Shown piece by piece: positions 1-8,574 of a DNA stretch of 64,000 nucleotides. The position numbers and the translations under genes are program-made. How positions within the stretch are numbered: the stretch's first letter is position 1; every line of letters begins with the position of its first letter. The DNA comes from Formosa algae. GTDB lineage: Bacteria; Bacteroidota; Bacteroidia; Flavobacteriales; Flavobacteriaceae. The stretch spans positions 1 to 64,000 of the forward strand of contig NZ_LMAK01000006.1 in the NCBI RefSeq assembly GCF_001439665.1, in the 5' to 3' direction. The notes under the pieces were generated by a model. The model saw only the letters and a program-made list of their open reading frames with translations. It did no database searches and was not told where the DNA came from.

Positions 1-2248
1 CTTGTTTAGTCCCGCCGTAAAAAGATAATGGTCTGATTACATCATGCGTATAACGTTTAGAAACATCGTCGTTATTTACATCTGGATCTGCAATCATTGG
101 TTCAACGATCTGATCTAAATCAACTACAACTTCAGCTTCATACTTCGCATTCGTATCTGGTCTTAACGCTGGTTTAATTCCTGTTTTAAGCTCTATAATT
201 CTAGTTTCTGCTTTGTCAACAAGACCTTTAAGAACTTGATTAGCATTGTCCATACCTTTATCAATCATGATTTGGATACGACCTTTAGCAATCTCTAAAG
301 ATTCAATTAATGTTTCATCTTCAGAAATACAGATAGATGCCTTAGCTTTCATTTCTGCAGTCCAATCTGTAAATGTAAACGCTTGATCGGCAGTTAATGT
401 TCCAATATGAACCTCAATGATTCTTCCTTGGAATACGTTTTCACCACCAAATTGTTTTAACATTTGTTGTTGTGTTGCGTGAACCACATCACGGAAATCC
501 ATATACGATTTCATTTCACCTTTAAAAGTTACTTTTACAGACTGTGGAATTGGCATTGAAGCTTCACCTGTAGCTAATGCTAACGCAACTGTTCCTGAAT
601 CTGCTCCGAAAGCAACACCTTTAGACATACGTGTGTGAGAATCTCCACCAATAATGATATCCCAATCTCCTACAGTAATATCGTTAAGTACTTTATGAAT
701 AACATCTGTCATTGGGAAATATTTCCCTTTAGGATCACGACCAGTAATTAAACCAAAGTCGTTCATAAAACTCATTAGTCTTGGTATGTTCGCTTTGGAT
801 TTGTTATCCCAAACCGATGCTGTATGACATCCTGATTGGTAAGCACCATCTACAATTGGAGAGATTACAGTTGCAGCCATCATCTCTAACTCTTGAGACG
901 TCATTAAACCTGTAGTATCCTGAGACCCGACAATGTTAACTTCTACACGAACATCTGAACCTGCATGTAACACTTTTCCTGGAGTTGTTCCTACTGCATT
1001 TTTGTTGAATATTTTTTCAACAGCTGTAAGCCCTTGTCCTTCTATAGAAATTTCTTTTGATGGTGCATATACTGGTACAATATCTATACCTAATATTTTA
1101 GAAGCAATGGTTTGTAATTTCTTACCGAAAACAACCGCATAAGACCCGCCTGCTTTCATAAACTCCATTTTTTGTGGGGTAAATGCTGCAGAGATATCTT
1201 TTAACTCCGTGTCTCCGTTATATAATTTTTTCTCTTTTGTGTTAATCGTAAGCACTGTTCCAGTTGCAACAGAATACTCTTCTTTTAAGATCGGTTCTCC
1301 TTCTTCATCACGAATGGTGTTACCTTCGGCATCTTTTTGTTGTACCCAGTTTTTAAGGTCTAAACCAATACCACCGGTTACACCTACAGTAGTTAAGAAG
1401 ATTGGAGAAATTCCGTTTGTTCCAGCAATTACTGGTGCAATGTTAATAAATGGTACATACGGACTAGCTTTAATACCTGTCCATAACGCCACGTTGTTTA
1501 CACCTGACATTCTAGAAGAACCAACACCCATTGTTCCTTTTTCGGCAATTAACATCACACGTTTATCTGGATGTTGTGCTTGTAAAGCTTTTAATTCTGC
1601 TTGTTGTTCTTTATTGTGTTCGAATAAACACTGACCGTGTAATTCTCTATCTGAACGTGAGTGTGCATCACCACCTGGAGATAATAAATCTGTTGAGATA
1701 TCTCCAACTCCTGCAATAAATGTAACTACATCTATTTTTTCATCTATGTCTGGAAGTTTAGTAAAAAACTCTGCTTTAGCATAACTTTCTAATAAATCTA
1801 TAGCAATAGCATTACCTGCTTTAAATGCTTTTTCTAAACGTGCCGTATCTGCCTCGTAAAGGAATACTTGTGTTTTTAAAACCTCAGCAGCTTGATTTGC
1901 TAAAGCCTCATCTTCACCTAAAGCTAAATCTAACAATACTTCAATTGAAGGTCCACCCTTCATATGAGATAGTTGTTCAAAAGCAAAAGCAGGCGTAATT
2001 TCTTTAACTACTGATTCTCCAAGGATAATTTCTTTTAAAAACTTAGCTTTTACACTAGCCGCAGAGGTTGTTCCAGGTAACACATTATAGATAAAAAAGT
2101 TTAGAGAGTCTTCTCTAAATGCGTTATCTACATCTTTAATTTGCGCAATGATTTCGCTTAATAATTCAGCACCATCAATTGGTTTTGGATGAAGCCCCTG
2201 ACCTTTACGATCTTCGATCTCCTTAAGATAATCTTTATAAGTAGTCAT
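1..2248 (-). CDS. acnB: Aconitate hydratase B (3' end beyond window)
   Basis: Bifunctional aconitase/2-methylisocitrate dehydratase of the TCA cycle, cytosolic, expected to hold a [4Fe-4S] cluster. Read from the ATG at 2248 the protein begins MTTYKDYLKEIEDRK and stays open for about 749 codons to the left edge. It contains stretches typical of AcnB rather than AcnA, such as GSSRMSGVNNVALW, FPMTDVIHKVLNDITVGDW and IIGGDSHTRMSKG. Flavobacterial AcnB is usually somewhat over 900 residues, so the C-terminal part that carries most cluster cysteines is probably missing because of the window edge, not because of a mutation. It appears monocistronic, with a long AT-rich leader region upstream. The identification is firm; the end is unknown. 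Confidence 0.95.
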   Translation of the reverse strand, partial: MTTYKDYLKEIEDRKGQGLHPKPIDGAELLSEIIAQIKDVDNAFREDSLNFFIYNVLPGTTSAASVKAKFLKEIILGESVVKEITPAFAFEQLSHMKGGPSIEVLLDLALGEDEALANQAAEVLKTQVFLYEADTARLEKAFKAGNAIAIDLLESYAKAEFFTKLPDIDEKIDVVTFIAGVGDISTDLLSPGGDAHSRSDRELHGQCLFEHNKEQQAELKALQAQHPDKRVMLIAEKGTMGVGSSRMSGVNNVALWTGIKASPYVPFINIAPVIAGTNGISPIFLTTVGVTGGIGLDLKNWVQQKDAEGNTIRDEEGEPILKEEYSVATGTVLTINTKEKKLYNGDTELKDISAAFTPQKMEFMKAGGSYAVVFGKKLQTIASKILGIDIVPVYAPSKEISIEGQGLTAVEKIFNKNAVGTTPGKVLHAGSDVRVEVNIVGSQDTTGLMTSQELEMMAATVISPIVDGAYQSGCHTASVWDNKSKANIPRLMSFMNDFGLITGRDPKGKYFPMTDVIHKVLNDITVGDWDIIIGGDSHTRMSKGVAFGADSGTVALALATGEASMPIPQSVKVTFKGEMKSYMDFRDVVHATQQQMLKQFGGENVFQGRIIEVHIGTLTADQAFTFTDWTAEMKAKASICISEDETLIESLEIAKGRIQIMIDKGMDNANQVLKGLVDKAETRIIELKTGIKPALRPDTNAKYEAEVVVDLDQIVEPMIADPDVNNDDVSKRYTHDVIRPLSFYGGTKQ

Positions 2249-2482
2249 AAATAATATTTTTTTTGTCAATATTAGATTAGTGTAAGTTTATAAAATAGTA
2301 ATTAGTTATAAATGTCGTTTTTACTGTTTATTAAAGGCTTTAAAAATAATTTCTTATTTTAATCTCAATACCTATTTTTATATGAGAACGAAATCGATAT
2401 AATTTTGTCTTCGTATTGATATATTTTGTCGCATTAAATACTAAACATGTCAAATGCTAAACAACTTCTTTTTAAAACTTTG

Positions 2483-2490
2483 CAAACATA
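2483..2490 (-). promoter_or_regulatory. Possible acnB -7 box
   Basis: On the minus strand this reads TATGTTTG, matching the Bacteroidota -7 consensus TAnnTTTG. No TTG lies at the usual 17-23 bp upstream; the closest TTTG is only 12 bp away. It lies about 235 bp upstream of the acnB start, so the leader would be long. Weak call. Confidence 0.3.
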
Positions 2491-2539
2491 AAAAATTTAA
2501 TGCAAAGTTTTGAAAAGAAAGCCTGTAATACAATCAAGT

Positions 2540-2565
2540 ATGATACTAATTTATTATAGTATCAT
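2540..2565. repeat. Perfect 9-bp inverted repeat upstream of acnB
   Basis: ATGATACTA and TAGTATCAT are exact reverse complements separated by 8 bases. Neither side has a T-run, so it does not look like an intrinsic terminator. A protein-binding operator is possible, but nothing in the sequence names the binder. Confidence 0.4.
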
Positions 2566-2790
2566 CAAATTTTAACATAACTCAAATTATATTCAATAAT
2601 TATTATAAAATCTGACAATTCATTAAAATTCTGGAAGAAAATCATGCTTAATTATGAATATTTCACTTTGAACACATTCTAAATAATGATATTAATAATT
2701 TAAGTCTTGTTTGGTAATGAAATACACACAAATAATCAGGATAAAATCTGTGTAAAAGCAGGTATTAAAGTTTATTATAATCTTGAAAAA

Positions 2791-3744
2791 TTAAAATAAA
2801 CTCTTTATAATTTTTTCTTCTGAAATACCTTCTGCTTCTGCTTTATAGTTTTTAATAATTCTATGTCTTAAAATACCAAAAGCTACAGCTTGAACATCTT
2901 CAATATCTGGAGAAAATTTCCCTTTGATTATCGCATGTGTTTTGGCTGCTAAAATTAAATTCTGAGACGCTCTTGGACCTGCACCCCAATCTAAATAATT
3001 TTTAACAAGCTCTGGAGTTTGTGGTGTATTAGGTCTGGTTTTACCAACCATTCTAACCGCATATTCAATAACATTATCGGCAACAGGTACACGACGAATT
3101 AACTTCTGAAATTCTACAATCTCTTCAGCATTAAACAATGGATTTATAGAAATTGAACGGTCTGTAGTAGTCGCTTTAACCACATCTACTTCTTCTTGAA
3201 ACGTGGGATAATCTAAATGAATAGCAAACATAAAGCGGTCTAATTGGGCTTCTGGTAACGGATACGTTCCTTCTTGCTCAATCGGATTTTGTGTGGCTAA
3301 TACAAAGTATGGTAAACTTAATTTATAATGTTGTCCTGCAACAGTTACAGAACGTTCTTGCATAGCTTCTAATAAGGCTGCTTGAGTTTTTGGTGGTGTT
3401 CTATTTATCTCATCGGCTAAAATGATATTAGAGAAAATAGGTCCTTTAATAAATTTAAAGTTTCTACTTTCATCTAAAACTTCACTACCTAATATATCGC
3501 TAGGCATTAGATCTGGCGTAAATTGAATGCGTTTAAAATCTAAACCTAAAGCCTGAGATATGGCATTTACCATTAAAGTTTTAGCCAATCCAGGAACACC
3601 AATTAATAAGGCATGACCACCAGAGAACACAGAAATTAAAATCTGTTCTACGACTTGGTCTTGACCAATTATCATTTTTGATATTTCGGTTTTTAGAGCA
3701 CCAAATTTTTTAACAAATTGTTCTACAGCAGCAACGTCTGACAT
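2791..3744 (-). CDS. MoxR-family AAA+ ATPase
   Basis: 317-residue AAA+ ATPase of the MoxR group, which act as chaperones that help assemble or activate partner complexes. Walker A is GVPGLAKT (residues 49-56), the Walker B region reads IILADEINR, and LATQNP forms sensor 1; the helical lid follows. The length is normal for the family. It starts 2 bp downstream of the PPIase stop and so is the last gene of the PPIase operon. MoxR proteins usually sit beside DUF58/VWA partners, and none is present here, so the partner must be encoded elsewhere or differ. The cell location is presumably cytoplasmic. Confidence 0.93.
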   Translation of the reverse strand: MSDVAAVEQFVKKFGALKTEISKMIIGQDQVVEQILISVFSGGHALLIGVPGLAKTLMVNAISQALGLDFKRIQFTPDLMPSDILGSEVLDESRNFKFIKGPIFSNIILADEINRTPPKTQAALLEAMQERSVTVAGQHYKLSLPYFVLATQNPIEQEGTYPLPEAQLDRFMFAIHLDYPTFQEEVDVVKATTTDRSISINPLFNAEEIVEFQKLIRRVPVADNVIEYAVRMVGKTRPNTPQTPELVKNYLDWGAGPRASQNLILAAKTHAIIKGKFSPDIEDVQAVAFGILRHRIIKNYKAEAEGISEEKIIKSLF

Positions 3745-3746
3745 GC

Positions 3747-5210
3747 TTATTTTTTTAACCAGTTACTTGCAAACTCACACTCTCTATACTCTCCATTAAC
3801 TTTAATAAAGGTCTCAGAAATAGTATCTTCTTGCCACTTTTCAATCGTTTTTAAACGTTTCTCGCTTAAAGCTAACTCTTTAATTTTTAAATAATCTTGA
3901 GCGTAATTAGCAACGTGCTCATCTACACGATCTGATACTTTAAGAATTTTAAATTTCACTTTCCCTGTACGGTCTTGGTCTTTTAGAACGTAACTAACTT
4001 CATCATCTTTTAAATTTTGAATCTGTCCGTATAATTCGGTATCCATATTGGTAAGTTCAAAATTATAATCTTGTGTTGTTGGATTAATTAATTGACCACC
4101 ATCAAATTTTGTTTCTCTTTCGTCACTATACTTACTTGCCGCTTCAGCAAATGTAAGTTCTCCATTAACAATTTCTTCTCTTGCTTTTTCTATTTTTTCT
4201 TTAGCTTTTGCAATTTCTTCATCAGAAACTTTAGGCATCAATAATATATGACGTACATCGTATTCCTGACCTCTAATTTTTTCTAAATAAATAATATGAT
4301 ATCCGTACTCTGTTGCAAACGGTTCAGAAATTTCACCTTCATTCAAAGAAAATGCAACTTGTCTAAATTCTTTTACCATTTTAGGACGTTTACGATTTAA
4401 CGTATACAATCCACCATTAGATCGAGAAGCACCATCATCTGTATACAGTACAACTTTAGAACGGAAACTTGCACCATTTTCTAGTACATCTGCTTTCATT
4501 TCTTTTAAGCGCTCTATAACTTTATCTTTTTCTTCTTGAGTTACTTCTGGCTCTACAACAATTTGTGCTACTCTTAATTCTGTTCCAAATGTTGGACGCT
4601 GATCTTTTGGAATTTCATTAAAAAACTGACGAACTTCTTCTGGAGTAACTTCTACTTCTTCAACAATTTTCTGTTGCATAAGTTGAGCTAACTTCTGACT
4701 CTTATTGATTTCGAAAATTTCTTCTCTTAAACTCTTCTCGTCTTCCTTGTTATATAATTTTAACAAAGCATCCATAGATCCGTTGGTTTGTTGTAAAAAC
4801 CCTTGCACTTGCTGATCTACGTAGGATTGAATTTCTATATCAGACACAATAATACTATCTTGGATAGCCTGGTGAGCATATAATTTATCTTCAAGAAGCT
4901 TTCCAAATAATTCGCAATTAGAAAAATCTGTAGTATTTACACCTTGCGCTTCTAATTGTAATTTGGTTCTGTTAACATCTGAATCTAAAAGGATATAATC
5001 TCCAACAACAGCCGCAACACCATCTACTTTCATTGCTCCGGCAGAAACTAAAGAATCTTTAACCATTTTTGGTTCTTCTGCTTTGGGTTCAGGCGCATCG
5101 TCTGGAATAATTTCTTGAGCAAACATGCCATTTGCGCACAAGATAAAGCTAAAAATTAAAGCTTGTTTTAGGTTAATTATAGATTTCAAATTGTTTGTTC
5201 TTAATTGCAT
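3747..5210 (-). CDS. SurA-like periplasmic peptidylprolyl isomerase
   Basis: 487-residue parvulin-type chaperone. A signal peptide (hydrophobic core about residues 15-31, cleavage near MFAQ) is followed by a SurA N-terminal helical domain and two parvulin-like domains, roughly residues 205-310 and 315-415. The second has the recognisable RHILL start and GGQL motif; the first ends YGYHIIYLEKI, the usual parvulin end. It should fold or escort outer-membrane proteins in the periplasm. The start overlaps the preceding lipoprotein gene by 38 bp, indicating translational coupling. Lengths of SurA relatives in Bacteroidota are about 450-490 residues, so it is intact. Confidence 0.9.
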   Translation of the reverse strand: MQLRTNNLKSIINLKQALIFSFILCANGMFAQEIIPDDAPEPKAEEPKMVKDSLVSAGAMKVDGVAAVVGDYILLDSDVNRTKLQLEAQGVNTTDFSNCELFGKLLEDKLYAHQAIQDSIIVSDIEIQSYVDQQVQGFLQQTNGSMDALLKLYNKEDEKSLREEIFEINKSQKLAQLMQQKIVEEVEVTPEEVRQFFNEIPKDQRPTFGTELRVAQIVVEPEVTQEEKDKVIERLKEMKADVLENGASFRSKVVLYTDDGASRSNGGLYTLNRKRPKMVKEFRQVAFSLNEGEISEPFATEYGYHIIYLEKIRGQEYDVRHILLMPKVSDEEIAKAKEKIEKAREEIVNGELTFAEAASKYSDERETKFDGGQLINPTTQDYNFELTNMDTELYGQIQNLKDDEVSYVLKDQDRTGKVKFKILKVSDRVDEHVANYAQDYLKIKELALSEKRLKTIEKWQEDTISETFIKVNGEYRECEFASNWLKK

Positions 5211-6024
5211 CTTTTGTAATATCTTTTTCTAAATCTCTAATGAGTTCTAATTTTCTTTTGTTAATCACGATTTGATCGATGGTAGGCTTAACATACTCTA
5301 ACGGAGCCGTACTACCACGCAATAAAACGTCATTTACGCGCATCAAATATACTCCTAAAGAATCTTTGAGTTGTATAAAATTAGATTTTTTTAACAGTTG
5401 ATCTTTATTTTCAACAGAAACCACAGGAATCTTATTTAAAACCTGACTTACTTTTATCCAAATAGAGTCGTTTAAAGCATACGATTTAAACTGAATTGAA
5501 ATGGAATCCAGTTCCTTTTTATCTTCTGAATTAAAGCGTTGAAATTTGCTTTGTAAGTCTTTAAAATCCAGCCTGTTTTCGTCTATATTTATATATCTAA
5601 ACTTAATTAAATCTTCATTTAATTTAAAAGCTTCCATATTGGCATTATAATATTGTTCTGCCTCTGAAACAGATACCACAGTATCTATACTTCTGTTAAC
5701 CAAAGCTTCTAAATAGGCTTTGGAATATAAATCTTTTTTATACTGATTGACTAAACGCTGAAAATCGTCTAATTTGCTTTCTTGTAAATTACGTTTTGCA
5801 CCTTCTACCAATAACTCTTGAGTGGCCCAACGCGTAATAAAATTCTGAACAACTAGCGTGCTATCTTCCTTTGTACTGCCTTCGTCTACCAAATCCTTAA
5901 TATCTTCTTGATATAAATACGATTCGTTAACACGAGCCACAGGAATCCTATCGTCTTCAGATTTGAAAAATTGACACGAGCTTACGCTTAGTAACGCGAA
6001 TACTATAACTATTTTTATTTTCAA
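5173..6024 (-). CDS. SurA N-domain-like lipoprotein in PPIase operon
   Basis: 283-residue predicted lipoprotein. The lipobox SVSSC places the lipidated cysteine at residue 17, after a short hydrophobic stretch. The rest is charged and helical, resembling the chaperone part of SurA/PpiC proteins, but no parvulin motif is visible. It is sandwiched between two PPIase genes and overlaps the downstream one by 38 bp. The start must be the TTG at 6022-6024: the codon just before it is the TAA stop of the upstream gene in the same frame, and no other Met precedes the lipobox. The likely role is a chaperone accessory at a periplasmic membrane face; this is inferred from context. Confidence 0.75.
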   Translation of the reverse strand: MKIKIVIVFALLSVSSCQFFKSEDDRIPVARVNESYLYQEDIKDLVDEGSTKEDSTLVVQNFITRWATQELLVEGAKRNLQESKLDDFQRLVNQYKKDLYSKAYLEALVNRSIDTVVSVSEAEQYYNANMEAFKLNEDLIKFRYINIDENRLDFKDLQSKFQRFNSEDKKELDSISIQFKSYALNDSIWIKVSQVLNKIPVVSVENKDQLLKKSNFIQLKDSLGVYLMRVNDVLLRGSTAPLEYVKPTIDQIVINKRKLELIRDLEKDITKDAIKNKQFEIYN

Positions 6025-7980
6025 TTATTGATTATTAATTAGGTTTCTTACTTTAGTTAATACACTTTCATTCACTGAAACCGTGTATTTGGCATGTAAA
6101 TCTTGCATCCAGCGATCTTCTTTGTCTGTCTGAAAATCACTTATTACATTACCTTTGGCTTCGTCGTAAGATTTGAGGGTTTTTGGAAGCACTTCTTTAA
6201 CTTTAGCGACAATATAACCATCGTTAAACTCATAAATATCTGACATTCCTGTTTCGAATTCAAAATCTTCAGGAAGACTCTGGTGATTTTCTTCTAAAAT
6301 CCCCGTAGTAAATATAACATGAATTTCGTCGTTTACATTAAGCTTAGCTTTAATATTATCTATAGACACATCTTTTTTCAACAGTTTAGCTGCTTTTTTA
6401 ATGTCTTTTCTACTTACTGAAGATGCAATTACAGCATCTATTCTTTTATTCCAATAATAATTATCCTTGTTCGCATCGTAAAACGCCTGTAATGCTACAG
6501 TGTCTCTGCTTCCTGCATTCCAGATCTCAGTTTCCATTAAATCGAACAACAATAATCCATCCCTATACTCTCCAACGATATCTGCAAATTCTTGATTTTC
6601 GTTCTCTAAATTAGCGTCCTGATACGTTTTTAAAGCGTCCTCTAAAAAGGTCTTATAACTAATATCTATAATATCACTAAAACTCACCTTTTCGGAAAAC
6701 AGAGGTTGACGCTTTAAAATATAATCTCCGAAATCTTGATAACTATACGTTTTGGTGTCTATAGTAAGAAACAATTTATCTCCTGTAAACTTCTTAGGTA
6801 ACTCCCAAGTTTGTTTATAATAGTTTGTATTCAATATTTTTACAAAATACGATAATGCAGGTTGATCTTCAGGCACTTTATATCTGGTCATTAAATTTTG
6901 AATACGAGTTTCATCGATAATCTTAGAGCGACTGTCTTGTTTTACTTTTTCTTCCAATTCAGCTTTAATCTCTTCTAGCGGTGGCACAGGTTTTTTATCT
7001 AACAATTTCACAATATGCCATCCAAAATTTGTTTTAAAAGGTTCTGAAACTTGCCCAACTATAACCAAATTAAAAGCAGCGGTTTCAAACTCTGGAGAAG
7101 ACAATTGCCCCATTGAAAACGGAGACAACTCTCCGCCTCTATCAGCAGAACTTTTATCGTCTGAAAATTGTTTAGCCAAACTTTCAAAACTTTCCCCTTG
7201 ATTTAGTTTTTTATAAATATCGTTAATACGTGCTTCCGGGTCTGAAATGGTATCGCCTTCTTTATTTTTTTCAACCATAATATGCGATACTGTTACTGTA
7301 CCACGAGCAGGACGTTTGTCTAACACTTGTACGACATGGTAACCAAATCGTGTTCTAAAAGGCTGAGAAACATCGCCAACTTGAGTTTTGTAAGCTGCAT
7401 TTTCAAAACTATATACCATTTTAAAAGCAGAGAAATATCCCAAATCTTCTGCAAAAATGGTTTTACCATCATGCACCTCTTTTTTTACCGTATCAAAACC
7501 TTCATCAATTAAACGGTTTCTTAGCTTAACGATTTTCATGTAAGCCGCTAAAGTGTCGGAAGCTGATGCAGTTTCATCAATTCTAACTAAAATATGTCTG
7601 GCTTTAACTTCTGTTTTTGTGCGCGCGTAGGCTTCTTCAATCAGCTCGTCGGTCACCGTGTTATCAGTTAAATAATTTTGAGCTAATTGATTTCTATACG
7701 ATTTTAATTCTCTTTTGTAAGATCCTTTTTCGTCTAGTTTTAAAGATTTAGCCTCTGCTAATTTTAATTTATAATTGATGAATAATTGCAAATAAGCATC
7801 TACATCTTTTTGAGATTCGTCTTTAACTAAATCTAAATTCTTATTATAAACTCTTACAAATTCTGATGCGTATACTGGAGTTTCATCCACCGTAAATAGA
7901 ATATCTTCTGAATTTATTTGCGCCATACTTAGAGTTGAAACAGCAAGCAAAAGCAACAATAAAACGGATCTCAATGTCAT
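6025..7980 (-). CDS. Parvulin-type peptidylprolyl isomerase, two PPIase domains
   Basis: 651-residue secreted PPIase and first gene of the operon. A signal peptide (MTLRSVLLLLLLAVSTLSMA) is followed by an N-terminal helical region and two tandem parvulin domains: one beginning ARHILV near residue 126, the other beginning VSHIMV with GGELSPF. Each ends in a FGxHxV-type strand. A long C-terminal region without a recognised domain follows. I chose the ATG at 7980 because it gives a clean signal peptide. The alternative upstream ATG at 8031 lies on the -33 element of the promoter. The stop abuts the TTG start of the next gene with zero spacing. Confidence 0.9.
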   Translation of the reverse strand: MTLRSVLLLLLLAVSTLSMAQINSEDILFTVDETPVYASEFVRVYNKNLDLVKDESQKDVDAYLQLFINYKLKLAEAKSLKLDEKGSYKRELKSYRNQLAQNYLTDNTVTDELIEEAYARTKTEVKARHILVRIDETASASDTLAAYMKIVKLRNRLIDEGFDTVKKEVHDGKTIFAEDLGYFSAFKMVYSFENAAYKTQVGDVSQPFRTRFGYHVVQVLDKRPARGTVTVSHIMVEKNKEGDTISDPEARINDIYKKLNQGESFESLAKQFSDDKSSADRGGELSPFSMGQLSSPEFETAAFNLVIVGQVSEPFKTNFGWHIVKLLDKKPVPPLEEIKAELEEKVKQDSRSKIIDETRIQNLMTRYKVPEDQPALSYFVKILNTNYYKQTWELPKKFTGDKLFLTIDTKTYSYQDFGDYILKRQPLFSEKVSFSDIIDISYKTFLEDALKTYQDANLENENQEFADIVGEYRDGLLLFDLMETEIWNAGSRDTVALQAFYDANKDNYYWNKRIDAVIASSVSRKDIKKAAKLLKKDVSIDNIKAKLNVNDEIHVIFTTGILEENHQSLPEDFEFETGMSDIYEFNDGYIVAKVKEVLPKTLKSYDEAKGNVISDFQTDKEDRWMQDLHAKYTVSVNESVLTKVRNLINNQ

Positions 7981-8001
7981 TATTTTATAATTTAACAAAA
8001 G

Positions 8002-8031
8002 CAAAAATAGTAATATAATACTATAATACAA
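8002..8031 (-). promoter_or_regulatory. Promoter of the PPIase-moxR operon
   Basis: On the minus strand a TTG (8029-8031) is followed after exactly 19 bp by TATTTTTG (8002-8009), a full match to the Bacteroidota -33/-7 promoter. Transcription would start near 7995, leaving about 15 bases before the ATG at 7980. Confidence 0.75.
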
Positions 8032-8217
8032 GTTGGTTTAACAAACGTAAAGATGAGAACTTTAGTATTTATAATTATAATTTGTGTCTAATTATTTTTA
8101 TATGGCTATAATTTATAAAAACACCACCTTAAAACATTATAACACAAACCTTTAATAATTATCTTTTTACTAGGTATAAATAAATGCATTGAGATTACAA
8201 TCTGAACGTGTAATTTG

Positions 8218-8225
8218 TATTTTTG
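8218..8225 (+). promoter_or_regulatory. -7 box for the small conserved gene
   Basis: TATTTTTG matches TAnnTTTG and sits 15 bp before the start codon. The nearest upstream TTG is 26 bp away, longer than usual, so only the -7 element is convincing. Confidence 0.4.
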
Positions 8226-8240
8226 TTAAAATTTTAAGAC

Positions 8241-8474
8241 ATGAGACAAATAAAATTAATCTGGGATTTTAGAGGGCCAAATGCACTGAAAACGGCCGAG
8301 CATCACGAGATTCATTTAAAAGAATATATAGTCTCTGAACAGCTAGACCTTTCTATAACGGGATTTACGCCTATTACAGAAATGCATGCCATTGCTTTTT
8401 TAGTGGTTAACGAATCTGAAATGAAACCTTTACGAGATGCATTAAAGCCACATAGAGGGCAAGTTTACATGTAA
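8241..8474 (+). CDS. Conserved small hypothetical protein
   Basis: 77 residues, no signal peptide or membrane segment, sequence balanced and protein-like (begins MRQIKLIWDFRG, ends PHRGQVYM). It has its own -7 box and a normal start, and I believe relatives occur widely in flavobacteria, but I cannot assign a function. It is divergent from the PPIase operon and precedes an AI-2E family transporter by about 100 bp. Confidence 0.75.
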   Translation: MRQIKLIWDFRGPNALKTAEHHEIHLKEYIVSEQLDLSITGFTPITEMHAIAFLVVNESEMKPLRDALKPHRGQVYM

Positions 8475-8537
8475 ATATCACAAAAAATTATCATTAAAAT
8501 TATGATATTATACGCCTTAAACTTTAAGGTTTTAAAC

Positions 8538-8545
8538 TACATTTG
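8538..8545 (+). promoter_or_regulatory. -7 box for AI-2E family transporter
   Basis: TACATTTG matches TAnnTTTG and lies 29 bp upstream of the ATG. No TTG is visible at the expected -33 distance. Confidence 0.45.
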
Positions 8546-8574
8546 CAAATCGCAATTTCTAAGTGTATTAAACT

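Larger units (their letters stand above)
2249..2790. other. Long AT-rich intergenic gap (acnB-moxR)
   Basis: No open frame with protein-like composition is visible on either strand. The gap holds a possible acnB -7 box and one perfect dyad (both listed separately). No terminator-like hairpin with a T-run was seen for the moxR operon that ends at 2791. Confidence 0.6.

Noticed and set aside
933-1719. Three open frames on the + strand inside the acnB region
   Set aside because: They are antisense to the clear AcnB protein and have no protein-like conservation or start context.
2791-3744. MoxR as part of a defence or BatA/VWA system
   Set aside because: No VWA, DUF58 or nuclease partner is adjacent; the neighbours are PPIases.
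7981-8031. 17-residue N-terminal extension of the first PPIase
   Set aside because: It would start on the -33 element and add a second hydrophobic stretch ahead of a normal signal peptide.
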